DNA of 64,000 bases from Phoronis australis (GCA_002633005.1 NMRA01000312.1:205850-269849), one strand, 5' to 3'. Shown: positions 52,563 to 62,089, counted from the first letter of the stretch. Notes: a model not told the origin generated them from the letters alone. Program-made: numbers and translations.

Positions 52563-52693
52563 TTGAGTTTGCACTAAAGCAACCCTTACTCATTTTATTT
52601 AAAGGAGTAATTTTAATGAATTTTCAAACTAAAGAACATATTTTAGTTAAACTGGGGCTAACCAACGATTAATGGTGAAGAGCCAATTGTCCT

Positions 52694-52735
52694 GAACAGT
52701 AACGCAAGCGTCTGGAACAGTAACGCAAGCGTCTG
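52694..52735. repeat. Two copies of a 21-bp repeat
   Basis: GAACAGTAACGCAAGCGTCTG occurs twice in tandem without change, about 200 bases upstream of the 52933 gene. Confidence 0.95.
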
Positions 52736-52932
52736 GTTACCCTTTTATGAGCACGGTAATGTTCGAACGCTTAATTAATGTTATACTAAGGTCTTCTGTA
52801 CATGTAGTTACTTTGAAAAGTTTATTAATAAAATTTAAATTATGACCATACGTATTGATGTTTTGGGCTATGCAAATTCAGAAATGAGGTAAAATTCACG
52901 AACAGGGCGACGTCACAAATTATGAAGTTTCT

Positions 52933-54723
52933 ATGATAAAGCTGTTATTTCTCAAGTTCATAGAATCAAAGATGAGAACCGAAAGAAGGCATTCACGTGT
53001 TCCAATTTATAATAGACATGGCTATGTGTACGCCGATACCTCACTTCTGTTCACTCCGACCCTTTATCCCTCTAAAGCCTTGCGGGATCAGATTTCAACC
53101 GTAGAACCTCGAGTCATTCTTCCGGTATCGTTGTTTACGCTGGGTTTCTTGGTGATGATAACGTCCATATCATATTTGTTTGTTCTTCATTTTGGCGATG
53201 ATACAGCGACGCTGATGGGGCGACATTTGGGAGTTGTACCAACATTTGGAAATATTGGATTCTACGTGTACATCAGTATGGGGACATGGGCAGGAATGTG
53301 TCCTCTCGTGATAGGACTACGTTCTCTCTTCTTGTGGAATGAGCCTTGTTGTGCAAATCGCTACCTGTATCATAGATACAGAAATATCTACTCATTATTT
53401 GTTCTGAATATTGTAGCTATTTTTATGGCCCTGATATTAATGGCCAGATGTGCTATAAGTCTACTCGTCACGGCTCCTATGAACTGTGCTTCAAGAAACT
53501 TTGAAATTTTGCTATCATTTGCGTGGATATCGTTGTTGTATCCAATGTTAGAGGCTGCTTACGTTAACCAGAAGCTTGTCACAATCTTCCGTAAGATGAT
53601 TGTACATTCTTCAACGGGTATCTACCGCACAGCAAGTAATCCTAATCAACGAGGTTTAGAACTGGGCTGGTATCCCCGGCAATACGAGAGTCTTTCTCGT
53701 CAGACTCAGAAGGACGGCATTGAGAATGAGGGCATAATCTTAGAGGAAGATTGGCCCACAAACACACCATACCCTGTATCACCAGGTAGGCAGTCACATG
53801 GCTCCGTAGACAGTTCACAAAGTCCGCTTGCAAAGAGCTACATGCAACAAGCTTCTGTGTCCGCCGAGAAAAAATTCATGCCAGTGTCTCTTTCAGGAAG
53901 CGTGGATTATAAACCAGTGTCCAGCGACAGATACTCTACCACACCGATCTTTCGCAATGCACATGAAAGCTCCGCAGATGAGTTTTCAGGTCGTTTTCAA
54001 GCGCTTGTAACCAGCCCAGAAAGTGTTCATTCTGGAAACACTGATGAGCACAGAATGACGGGCTCCACTCTAGACAGATCAGGGCTTAGTAGTCGGAGGA
54101 CATCCGAGAAAATTTCAACGCCAGAAAGTAAGACTCTTAATTTAGGGCTAATATACCATGATCAACGAGATACAACTTCATCAATTCAACCGAGAGGTGG
54201 TGACTCAGAAGTTGTCGATTTCAGCATAAACCAACATTCCCCAACGACACATGAGAAACAGCAAGTGATGAGAACCGAAAACGACCTGGAGGATGGAGGT
54301 ATGACTTTCAATATACCTGTCGACAACTTGAGTGAAGTTACGGGTACTTCCGACTGGATAGAGACATCGGATGATATCAAACCACTGCCAACCAAAATAT
54401 CAAAGAAATTAAATAAGAAGAGTCAACAAGAACTAACGAGCCAGCGGACCCCATCTCAAGAGTCAGTAGGGGGCGTGGTCAACAACATGGCCACGTCACT
54501 ATGGGGATATTTTAATAACAGTTCCAGACCATCGCAATCACGAAATATGAGCAATGCAAATGCCAATCCTTGTATAACCAGCGAAGATAGCATCACGTCA
54601 TTAGAAAGTATCGTATCGTCCCGTAAAACTATTTATAGTAGCGATAACACATTTTTGCCCGGTACACAGTACTTGATAACTGGCAAAAAAGTCCTCATTG
54701 CAAAAGGTGCAACAAAAAGTTGA
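52933..54723 (+). CDS. Unrecognised four-pass membrane protein, 596 residues
   Basis: A single uninterrupted frame, far longer than any chance frame here. An in-frame stop lies 15 codons upstream, and the first ATG is at 52933. A second Met at residue 14 is also a plausible start, since residues 1-13 are hydrophobic and may be UTR or intron. Four hydrophobic segments are clear: about 60-87, 104-134, 152-179 and 189-212. TM2 and TM3 are joined by a Cys/Arg/Tyr-rich loop (WNEPCCANRYLYHRYR). From about 225 to the end the protein is hydrophilic and Ser/Thr-rich, likely cytoplasmic and phosphorylatable, ending in a basic, hydrophobic patch (YLITGKKVLIAKG). I do not recognise the family. A tetraspan architecture is seen; function is unknown. 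The absence of introns could mean one large exon, with further exons upstream. Confidence 0.85.
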   Translation: MIKLLFLKFIESKMRTERRHSRVPIYNRHGYVYADTSLLFTPTLYPSKALRDQISTVEPRVILPVSLFTLGFLVMITSISYLFVLHFGDDTATLMGRHLGVVPTFGNIGFYVYISMGTWAGMCPLVIGLRSLFLWNEPCCANRYLYHRYRNIYSLFVLNIVAIFMALILMARCAISLLVTAPMNCASRNFEILLSFAWISLLYPMLEAAYVNQKLVTIFRKMIVHSSTGIYRTASNPNQRGLELGWYPRQYESLSRQTQKDGIENEGIILEEDWPTNTPYPVSPGRQSHGSVDSSQSPLAKSYMQQASVSAEKKFMPVSLSGSVDYKPVSSDRYSTTPIFRNAHESSADEFSGRFQALVTSPESVHSGNTDEHRMTGSTLDRSGLSSRRTSEKISTPESKTLNLGLIYHDQRDTTSSIQPRGGDSEVVDFSINQHSPTTHEKQQVMRTENDLEDGGMTFNIPVDNLSEVTGTSDWIETSDDIKPLPTKISKKLNKKSQQELTSQRTPSQESVGGVVNNMATSLWGYFNNSSRPSQSRNMSNANANPCITSEDSITSLESIVSSRKTIYSSDNTFLPGTQYLITGKKVLIAKGATKS

Positions 54724-54822
54724 TTACATTACACGTGAAATTGTATAAATTGATAAACAAATCTTACCAACGTACATTGCTATTGTATAAATAATTGTAC
54801 AAATCACACGAATGCACCTGGT

Positions 54823-54828
54823 AATAAA
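54823..54828 (+). terminator. Poly(A) signal after the tetraspan gene
   Basis: AATAAA lies 100 bases after the stop codon on the same strand, at a normal distance for a short 3' UTR. From there to 55377 I see nothing else. Confidence 0.6.
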
Positions 54829-55711
54829 CAACCCATGCAGAACTTAATTCTTCCAATTCCCATTGCGCAGAAGACTGCGATACACTTTTCCCAGTGTACC
54901 ATCTCAAGAGGGATGACTGCAACAGTACATGACGTATCGACTCTCATGGCGTACTGTATGTGGGCATTGTTGCGCATGCCCTAGTTTATAACTCTGCTAA
55001 ACCAATGGTCTGGCAAATAATGAGCCGCAAAAGTATGAAATGTATGGTTTTAGTCCTTCGTTGGTGTTGCAACAGACGCAAGTCACGCAGATATTTCTCA
55101 GTTTCTAGGCAATGGCAACATATTACTTCGTACTGTTGACCAACAGTCATGTGACAATGGTGCACTTATTCACTCATCTCGAACCCAGACTCTACTTAAC
55201 ATTTCCCTGTGGAGAAGATCTCGAAAACATGGCTATCTTTACGTTTTTAATATTGTTCATGTGACTGCAACATAACTGCACAGTTGTACTGTAACCAAAA
55301 CAAGATTTTCTAATCGAGTGACCAAAGGAGCAGTGCACATAGTAATCACACCATTTATCGTCTGGATTGTGACTTAAAGGCGAAGGCAACCTTTTTCCAT
55401 GTCATTTTGAGCTAAAATAAGGTTCGTTGGTTATCCTAGACATATTTTCCACTTACTTACAGCTTTTCGTAATTTTATAGATTACTCGTCCGCTACTCCG
55501 GAAGTGACGTTTTAGGAGGCAAGCGTTTCCCGCCACTTGGTTTTGCGTTGACTTTACCGTTCGAATCTGTTCTATTCCACTTTTGTTTTGTGCTGTTTTT
55601 CAACAATTGTCGCCACCACTTTCCATCGGCGAGTATTCTGCGGCAGGATAGGTTAGTAGAGAACTCAACTACGTTGGATTTAGGGATTGTTTAGTGTGTT
55701 GTAAGCTGAAA

Positions 55712-55935
55712 ATGGCTGGAGTCGGTGACCCGTATCACAGTGACAGTAGTGTGAGTGACGGAAACCTTTTTCACAGCAGTGGTGACGAGGAATTTTTTCA
55801 CGGACATTCAGTGGGTGGGTACATGTTTGAGCCAGAGTATAACGAGGCAGAGTACGCACAGGCACAGGCAGCTGTTGAGAGAAACGAGGCGGCTACTCAG
55901 AGGACAGACGTGGTGACACATGGACCTTCGGCATA
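55712..55935 (+). pseudogene. 5' part of a second transposon-borne gene
   Basis: From the ATG at 55712 (MAGVGDPYHSD) an acidic, Ser-rich frame leads to GGYMFEPEYNEAEYAQ and then Glu/Ala-rich sequence. The xYxFEPxY motif after an acidic leader resembles the N-termini of the P2X7-C-terminal-domain-like proteins common in invertebrate genomes. This is from memory and only moderately sure. The frame continues to a stop at about 56000. Beyond about 55935 the opposite strand reads as transposase, so I place the break there. It starts about 170 bp inside the left inverted repeat and faces the transposase gene. Confidence 0.5.
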
Positions 55936-56661
55936 CCACGGACAGAGGAACAACTGTCCCACTTGCCAGAGTGTCCTGCGACACACTCCGACTGGATGGT
56001 GACCTGGGCACCCAAACTGCTTACATCGTGTCGTGTGACTCTCTCGCCACACACCTGGTACTTTCTAAATAGCTCCAACACTTTAGACAAGTCCACAATA
56101 AACTTATCAAAGTTTGGCTCACCAATCTGTTCACTGGACGACGAACTGTCCTCTTCACTGGGTGTCGAACTGAGCCTGTAATCACTCCCACTACTTAATA
56201 TCGCTGCAGGGCTGCTTAGAGGCTCTGTGCTGGAGAAAACAGCACAGAGCGAATCACTACTGGTTCCAGGAATTGCACGCTCTGGGGGTACGTTCGGAGA
56301 CACGGGTGACAGTAGATGAAGTGCCTCCACTGGCTCCAGTCACTGTACTGGCCACAGGTCGCGAGGCTTCTCGCTTCAAATACGCACTTCTCGAGGGTGG
56401 CGACGGGGCACTGCCGGGAATCAACACAGACGGAATGACAACCTTCTTCAGACGTTGTTTCGCAGGGACCTTCATAAGTTCAGCGAACAACGGTAGTTCT
56501 CCACTGCTTTGTACGTTGCGTGGACGGGTAACGCTGCGTTCTTCACACGAACGAGCCAAGTACGGCGAAGTGTGTCATCCATCGGAGAGCGATGCAAAGG
56601 TACCCAAAGCGCGCGTGAGCCGATAATTAGTATATCCTGGTACGCAGCAACAGTGTGGCAT
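55900..56661 (-). pseudogene. THAP-domain transposase N-terminus, frameshifted and truncated
   Basis: Reading leftward from the ATG at 56661: MPHCCCVPGY, then NYRLTRALG, a frameshift, HRSPMDDTLRRTWL, YRCSLNL, another frameshift, and KQRLKKVVIPSV. These are the ordered landmarks of a THAP zinc finger. Two of the four C2CH zinc ligands are lost: Tyr replaces the second Cys and Asn replaces the His. After a Ser/Pro-rich linker and a further frameshift, the segment FDKFIVDLSKVLELF, VCG, GAQVTIQSEC, GHSGKWDS matches the zinc-ribbon-like region that precedes the catalytic domain in THAP transposases of the Kolobok group. The catalytic part is absent. At least three frameshifts make it non-functional. 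Confidence 0.8.
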
Positions 56662-57035
56662 ATTGACTGACTAGTAAATGAAAGCAAACGACGACGGAAC
56701 TTAACACAACCGAGGTAGAACAATGACTAACTCGGCAGCTCTCACAGTCAGACTATATGAAAAGAAATTGGCGCGAAATGCTTGCCTCCTAAAACGTCAC
56801 TTCCGGAAGAGCGGACGAGTAATTAAAAAAAATTACGAAAAGCTGTAATTAAGTGGAAAATATGTCTAGGATAACCAACCAACCTTATTTTAGCTCAAAA
56901 TGACATGGAAAAAGGTTGCCTTCGCCTTTAAGTCATATACCTAATTGGTTTTAAAAGCAAACGCACAATTTTGGGGTAATATTTCCATAGACCATACACT
57001 TCCTGGGGTTAATAGCTCTTAGTAGATTTATGTAA

Positions 57036-57179
57036 CCATGGGCGGCGCACCATAGGGGGCTGGCTATTGCCCCACCACTTTTTTCAGTGCTACACCGCCC
57101 ATGGTCTGTGGTCGCTGCACCACAGGTGGGGGGACTGGAACCTATAGCCCCCACTCTTTAGTGCTGCGCCGCCCATGGT
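57036..57179. repeat. Two GGCGGCGCACCA units
   Basis: It begins CCATGGGCGGCGCACCATAG and ends GTGCTGCGCCGCCCATGG, with inner ACCGCCCATGG and CTATAGCCCCC blocks. It is the same family as 24320-24462, here as an inverted composite. It lies 105 bp after the Kolobok element. Confidence 0.8.
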
Positions 57180-58998
57180 AACAGCATAATTCCTTGTCTT
57201 TTTTGTGATTTTGCTAGACGTCGCCGATTCCCCATCGTTGGTTTCAAGCTAATTCGTTGCTACTCGTCGTAGACTGAAATCTAGGTGCCAACAGGTGGCG
57301 ATTTAATAGACCGTTTGTTGTGCAGTGAAAAGTGCCCGGTGTAAAAAGCTACTCTCGTGAGTGTATGTGAGAAGGTGGGGGAAGCTCAGGGAGGGCTATG
57401 GCAGATGACTTGAAAGTGCGCTCACAGTCAGTTACTTGTCGCTGGAGGTCAAAAGTCACATTTTCCACATAAGGGAAATGTGCTATGTCTTGCCATACCA
57501 AATAAGGAGACGACGCGCTTTGCCTTGTGGGAGAAAAATCGACGAATTGGCGAGCACTTGACAGATCGTATTCTTTGAAATTTGAAACTAAAAGAAAATG
57601 CTTTGATATGAACAGAAATCAAAACTCTTTACGAACAAACCATAAAAATGCCAGGTGAGCAGGTTGAATTCTGTTTCAGTGGTAAAGAACCACTTTCAAT
57701 ATTGCAATTTAGTCTATTTATCGCGTTCCAGGTCTCTTTAAAAATACATACTTGCCAGGCACCACACGTAAATCATATTTTTATATCCAGTTGGCATCCA
57801 TGTTTCTATGGTCAGTTAATTCAACGAAATCAATTTGCAGCCAGAAGCATGATATAGATTTGCATAGTTAGATCGCGGCTATTCAAACTGCGTCGCCAGT
57901 GAATTTAATAAAACCAGTTTACAGCTCATTACATCATAAATTTGCATAACTTATAAATCATGTAAATATAGGTCGATATTTAGTTCCAATGCTTCCCCTG
58001 CAATAACTACAGCTATTGATTGAAACAGTTGCAAACAAGTAGTACCCCTAGGGCATAAGTTTAGCATGTTACGATCTTTATTTGCGTAAATTATGGAAAA
58101 TTACCAGGCAACAACTGATTGCACTGAATTAATTGGCCGCAGTAGAATGGGTGTAAGCGTCAATATAATTTACCTGTAGAGTATGATACCGCGGCTATAA
58201 GCACGAGTAGAATTTCCAAGAACGATTGCCTTCGTTTGCATAATTTATGGAAATTCTTGATGTATCTACCTCCAGAATAGGTCCATTAAACTCACTGACC
58301 ATATAAACATAGGTTAAAACATCAAAATAATCTATCTGATATATCTCTAATGCTTGGTAAGGAAGTCATAAGCAAAAACTGAATGTTGCATAATAGCGGC
58401 GTTGTCAAGATTTCAACCTTGCTAAAAAGTTTCAGGGGTTTACTTAGACATGAAGCAACCAAAACACCTTATGCTATTAAAGATTTCTAGCAACACATTT
58501 CAGGCTACTGTCGAGCACGTAAAGATTTTGCGGGTTATCCTATAAAAGACAGTGATGTTTTAAACCGTGTTAAAACGAAAGATTTAATATGTGCACATTG
58601 AATAACTGATAATTTTACTCTAGACTTTTTTTATTGCACGTAAGTGTAAATTTTAAGCCGTTAGGGTAACTTTGAGACATAAATATTGTAGTCTGATAGC
58701 GAACCTCAGCTGCTGCAGCTTAACTTACATAAAAATGTTGATGATATGGTTAGAATGACAGATATGTTACACCGAAAAGGCACAAGAACGCAGTTCCTTG
58801 CAAAGTAGACCATTAAATGACAATTGTTGTTCGTGACGATAAAGATGGACGATGAAGATGGCGATGATAATAACGATGAGTATGCGGAAGAAGTGTTAAA
58901 ATAATGAACAAAGTTCACGGCGATATGGGTACGTATGACCTAATGAGCTTCGAGTTGAATGCTCCTCGATACATTTCACTACTCGACATATGTATACG
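57180..58998. other. Intergenic stretch, no gene seen
   Basis: AT-rich with no exon supported on either strand. It probably includes the 3' UTR of the minus-strand gene whose stop is at 58999, reaching at least to the poly(A) signal at 58630. Confidence 0.5.
58630..58635 (-). terminator. Possible poly(A) signal of the CNBD gene
   Basis: AATAAA on the minus strand, about 365 bases beyond the stop codon. No closer signal was seen. Confidence 0.4.
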
Positions 58999-59163
58999 TC
59001 ATGGACTAGATCGAAAGTCATATTGACTAGAATGTCTTTTGCTGTTCTCCCTCTGCGACTTGCTTTTCACAAAGCGGTTGTACGTCATAGCGCGGTGGTG
59101 TTCCCAAAGGACATTTGCTTCTAAACTGGCCTGTAACTCTTCATCCGACGGATAGGGAATCTC
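58999..59163 (-). CDS. Cyclic-nucleotide-binding protein, last coding exon
   Basis: A 165-bp exon (54 codons plus TGA) follows the acceptor GTTTTCAG in phase 0. It encodes EIPYPSDEELQASLEANVLW, then EHHRAMTYNRFV and a basic Ser-rich end. The PYPS-DEEL-Q and LW-x(4-6)-Y pattern resembles the region after the binding domain in CNBD2-like proteins. It is the C-terminal tail of the product of the two preceding exons. It is invisible to simple frame scanning because it has no long frame of its own. Confidence 0.75.
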   Translation of the reverse strand, partial: EIPYPSDEELQASLEANVLWEHHRAMTYNRFVKSKSQRENSKRHSSQYDFRSSP

Positions 59164-59319
59164 CTGAAAACATGAAGTAAGAATGAAAACACCTTTTAAA
59201 TTGAATCTTGAAATGTTTTAACCCGATATTTAAGGCTAAAGGAAGCCATTAACTTTACTTCAGGCTAAGCGAAAAAGTAATCCATGAACAGTTTTACATC
59301 TACCACGCGTGTAGCTTAC

Positions 59320-59454
59320 CGTTCGTCTGACATGTCGTAAGACCTCTTCGTCTGCATGTTGTAGAAAAAATTTTTTCGACAATAGAAAGCAATCTGCACC
59401 ATTGCTAACCAAACTCATGCTGGGCTGATTTTGGAAGACAAGGTCTGCTACCCC
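59320..59454 (-). CDS. Cyclic-nucleotide-binding protein, penultimate exon
   Basis: A 135-bp exon (45 codons, phase 0 to 0) lies between TTCTTTTCAG and ACG|GTAAGC. It reads GVADLVFQNQPSMSLVSNGA, then DCFLLSKKFF, LQHADEEVLRHVRRT. Joined to the previous exon it gives ...EKGQYF-GVADLVFQNQPS..., the phosphate-binding-cassette region of a cyclic-nucleotide-binding domain. The usual acidic residue after the G-x-x and the Arg that contacts the phosphate are not plainly present (Ala-Asp, Pro-Ser). Nucleotide binding may therefore be weak or lost. This is inference from the family pattern. Confidence 0.8.
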
Positions 59455-59698
59455 CTGAAAAGAATAAGATTCGGGAAATAATTATTCTAAATTTCATTAT
59501 TTCGAGGGCTAACGGTGTGATATAACGTGCCAGAATTTTGCGAACCGGTTTTCTCCACTGAATAACGAGCATCTAACTGGTTCTCAAAATACGGGCACGT
59601 TATTTCAGACTAGGGCCGTTTCGACGAGCACGTGACGACACACGAAGACGTTAATAGACAACGGTAATATATCAACAAAAACGCAGAAAGCTACTTAC

Positions 59699-59829
59699 AA
59701 AATACTGTCCTTTTTCCAGAATCTGCGTACATATAAATGTAGGTTTCAGATCTGCTTCTGTCAGCGAGACAGAACCGTGTTGATTTGATTCCAGAACATC
59801 TGTGATGGTGAGGCGACCTTCGAGACCAG
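59699..59829 (-). CDS. Cyclic-nucleotide-binding protein (CNBD2-like), third-last exon
   Basis: A 131-bp exon lies between TTGTTTTAG and TTT|GTAAGT, entering in phase 1 and leaving in phase 0. It encodes GLEGRLTITDVLES, an acidic loop, then PTFICTQILEKGQYF. The last part is the beta-strand leading into the phosphate-binding cassette (L-x-K-G-x-Y-F-G). The order and content fit cyclic-nucleotide-binding-domain-containing protein 2, a protein of male germ cells in mammals; this assignment is from memory of the family. Upstream exons, including the domain's N-terminal half, were not found and may lie beyond 64000, with the LINE in an intron. Confidence 0.75.
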
Positions 59830-59994
59830 CTAAAACAAGAAAATATATAGATTTTTGTGAATATTTGTTATGAACTAGTCAGTACAATATACAGACTCAG
59901 AAACCGCCAAGATGCATTGTATCTGAGCTAAACAGTACAATAAAAAGAAATCTACATAAAATTATAGACAAATACATAAATAAATAAACTGATG

Positions 59995-60945
59995 TTAAAG
60001 TCTTTCTTGCAAATTGCCCATGTGGTTCCAGTATCCGAAAATACTTACTACATAAATTCTTATTTTCGACACCCTTTCTTTATATTCTTTTCGCCTTTCT
60101 TGCCAAAAGCGATTTTTTAACAGTATTTGACTCTTCTCTCTGAGCGTATGATTAGCGGTTGTCATCGGTTATTTCCGTACCCACATTTCCGGCTCATCAG
60201 TTCAGGAACTTGTCCTGAACGCCGCCATTTTTTCCTTGTAACTGAATGTGCTATGGCTTGCTCGAAAAGTCTTCATTATTTTGTTTTGTTAGTAATATAT
60301 CGTGATTCGTTTGCATATGTAGTGTATTTATAGTTTGTAGTTAGTGGTCGTTGTTTTTTTGGAATGTTACGCGTACTTAGTAATTTAAAATAGCATTGGT
60401 GTTTAGTTCCTTACGTAGCCGGGTCGGTTATATTTTTTTCCTCGTTTTGAAAAAGTACTTTGCTATCATCGGAATGGTAGTACATTCTACTAAGTAAAAA
60501 TCGAAAAAGTATCAAAATCGGGGCAAGCACTGTAAAGTTACTGCAAGTTTTGTGGCGAAATTTGGGTCACTGTTTGGATCGCGTCGGCCATATTGGAGGA
60601 CAGCGGGATGAGTTACATGTACGAGTTTAAAATTTTGTGTAAATTGTTTTCGCCAACAAATTACGGTGAAATTTAGTTAGACATATCTTTACTTACTATT
60701 CTGCACGATTTAGCAGTGTTCACCAAATTTCAGCCTCGCAGTTCTTACTCATTAAGTGATAAATGTGCTCACAATTCCCGTTGGACTTCGTCTCATTTCT
60801 GGCGGCACCTACAATGTCGACTTTTGCTGAACTGAAAGGCATGTTCAATCGGCTATTTTGTAATTTGTGAAGATTTAACGTTGATACATTTTGACAAACG
60901 TTGCTACAAAAAAGAAACTTTGTTCAATTTTCGTGTTTTTTGTGT
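59995..60945 (+). repeat. Dispersed repeat, copy 2 of an inverted pair
   Basis: It is the reverse complement of 139-1115, some 59 kb apart. Corresponding landmarks are CCCATGTGGTTCCAGTATCC, GTCATCGGTTATTTCCGTAC, AACTGAAAGGCATGTTCAAT and AATTTTCGTGTTTTTTGTG. It keeps the 18-codon frame at 60814-60870. Its position upstream of the CNBD exons puts it in an intron of that gene if the gene extends further. Confidence 0.85.
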
Positions 60946-61000
60946 TTGTGGCCAGCGACCAGTTAGGCCTAAGGGTAGTCTTGGCGCAAAGCTGCCTCCC

Positions 61001-61139
61001 GTTCAGTAACGCTAGGACCTCGCTAAAAAGCAAGACTTCGCGAGAATACGTGAGATTTCGCCGTGTATTTTGAATAAGAACACGTGACTTTGACTAGGTT
61101 TTAGCTAGGTCCTAGCGTAGGTCCTAGCGTCTACTGAAC
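61001..61139. mobile_element. GTTCAGTA-family MITE, best-preserved copy
   Basis: It runs from GTTCAGTAACGCTAGGACCT to AGGTCCTAGCGTCTACTGAAC, with the terminal repeat partly duplicated at the right end (TAGGTCCTAGCG twice). The interior matches copies at 6294 and 7808. Confidence 0.85.
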
Positions 61140-62089
61140 GCACGCCTGTATAGGCCTACTAACAAGCTGTATTTTGACTATAGTCTTCACTGGTTGCTGG
61201 TGACTGAGGCTAACTAAGGTCTGCCGCGGCAGTGTTACACAGGACTAACCAGCCCGTAATTTCATGCAAGTATCTGAAACTACCCTTGAATATATGCAGC
61301 ATTTATCATTTGACCATTTTACTTCGACAAAACAGCTTGCAACCGCATGCATTTACCGTTCGCCAGTGTCTGGTCTCGATCCGCACCGGGTCCGATAGGC
61401 TGCGGTCCCGAGTCTGGCAAAATAATTTCTGTCAAAATTTATTCGCCACATTTCTTCAGCAAATTCCATAAAATTGTCCGTAGTTTGATTTTATCAAAAT
61501 TAAGGCGCGCTGTCGATTTTTTTATCCCCGTTTTCTGGCTGGTAACAGTACAGGCACTGCTCCAGTAGCACTGACGGCGTTTTCTCGGCCTGGGTTCCAG
61601 AATGAATTGTACTTCCGGGTTCGCGGGAAGTTCAAAATGGCGGTGTTTCTTCGGGTGCGAATCGTGAGTGGCGCGTTCATTTAAACTGTTTTCGAGTACG
61701 GATCGTGTATTAGTTATGGGGTAGGTACTTTTTGGATCCTTATAACACCTTCTAACCATGTAATAAGGGTTAACAACGCGTGAGAGAAGGACTTTAAGGT
61801 TACAAAGACATTTTTTAAATATAAATGTAATCAAATCATTTATATGCAAAATAAGTTATTTTACAGTGAAAATGATGATTCGAAAATAAACAAATGAATA
61901 CGATGTTGTCGCCTCACACTAAGAGATTTAATGTCAAAAAGAAATTTTGAAACTATTTCGAATAAAACCTTATTTTCGTTTAAGTCGAGTTTTCACATCC
62001 ATTTAGAAAATAATTGGTTTTGTTACATATGAGGAAGATCTGAATATTGTTTGTAAACATTGTGGCATTTTTCGAGTGGCTAGAAAAGC
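61140..62089. other. No gene supported
   Basis: The open frame 61439-61849 (-, 136 codons) has no recognisable domain. At 61637 (+) AAAATGGCGGTG followed 27 bases later by GTGAGT could be a short first exon with a YY1-type initiator. Nothing downstream in the window confirms it. Confidence 0.4.

Larger units (their letters stand above)
55378..56927. mobile_element. Kolobok-type DNA transposon, internally deleted (1550 bp)
   Basis: Near-identical terminal inverted repeats of about 166 bp begin AGGCGAAGGCAACC and run to the GGAAGTGACGTTTTAGGAGG segment on each side (55378-55543 and 56762-56927). Both are flanked by TTAA (55374-55377 and 56928-56931), the target duplication of Kolobok and piggyBac elements. 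The THAP remains inside and the AGG-type end point to Kolobok. The interior has a transposase N-terminus reading leftward from the right end and a second coding start reading rightward from the left end. They meet at about 55935. It cannot move by itself but could be mobilised in trans. The well-matched ends suggest fairly recent activity. Confidence 0.9.

Noticed and set aside
52260-52672. Overlapping repeat-peptide frames on both strands
   Set aside because: The 36-bp repeat length keeps all these frames open; no start context or homology supports a gene.
52905-52920. CRE-like GACGTCAC near the 52933 start
   Set aside because: A half-matching 8-mer is expected by chance at this density, and the transcription start is unknown.
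61439-61849. 136-codon frame (-)
   Set aside because: No domain and no phase-matched splice sites to join the CNBD exons, which need an upstream exon ending in phase 1.
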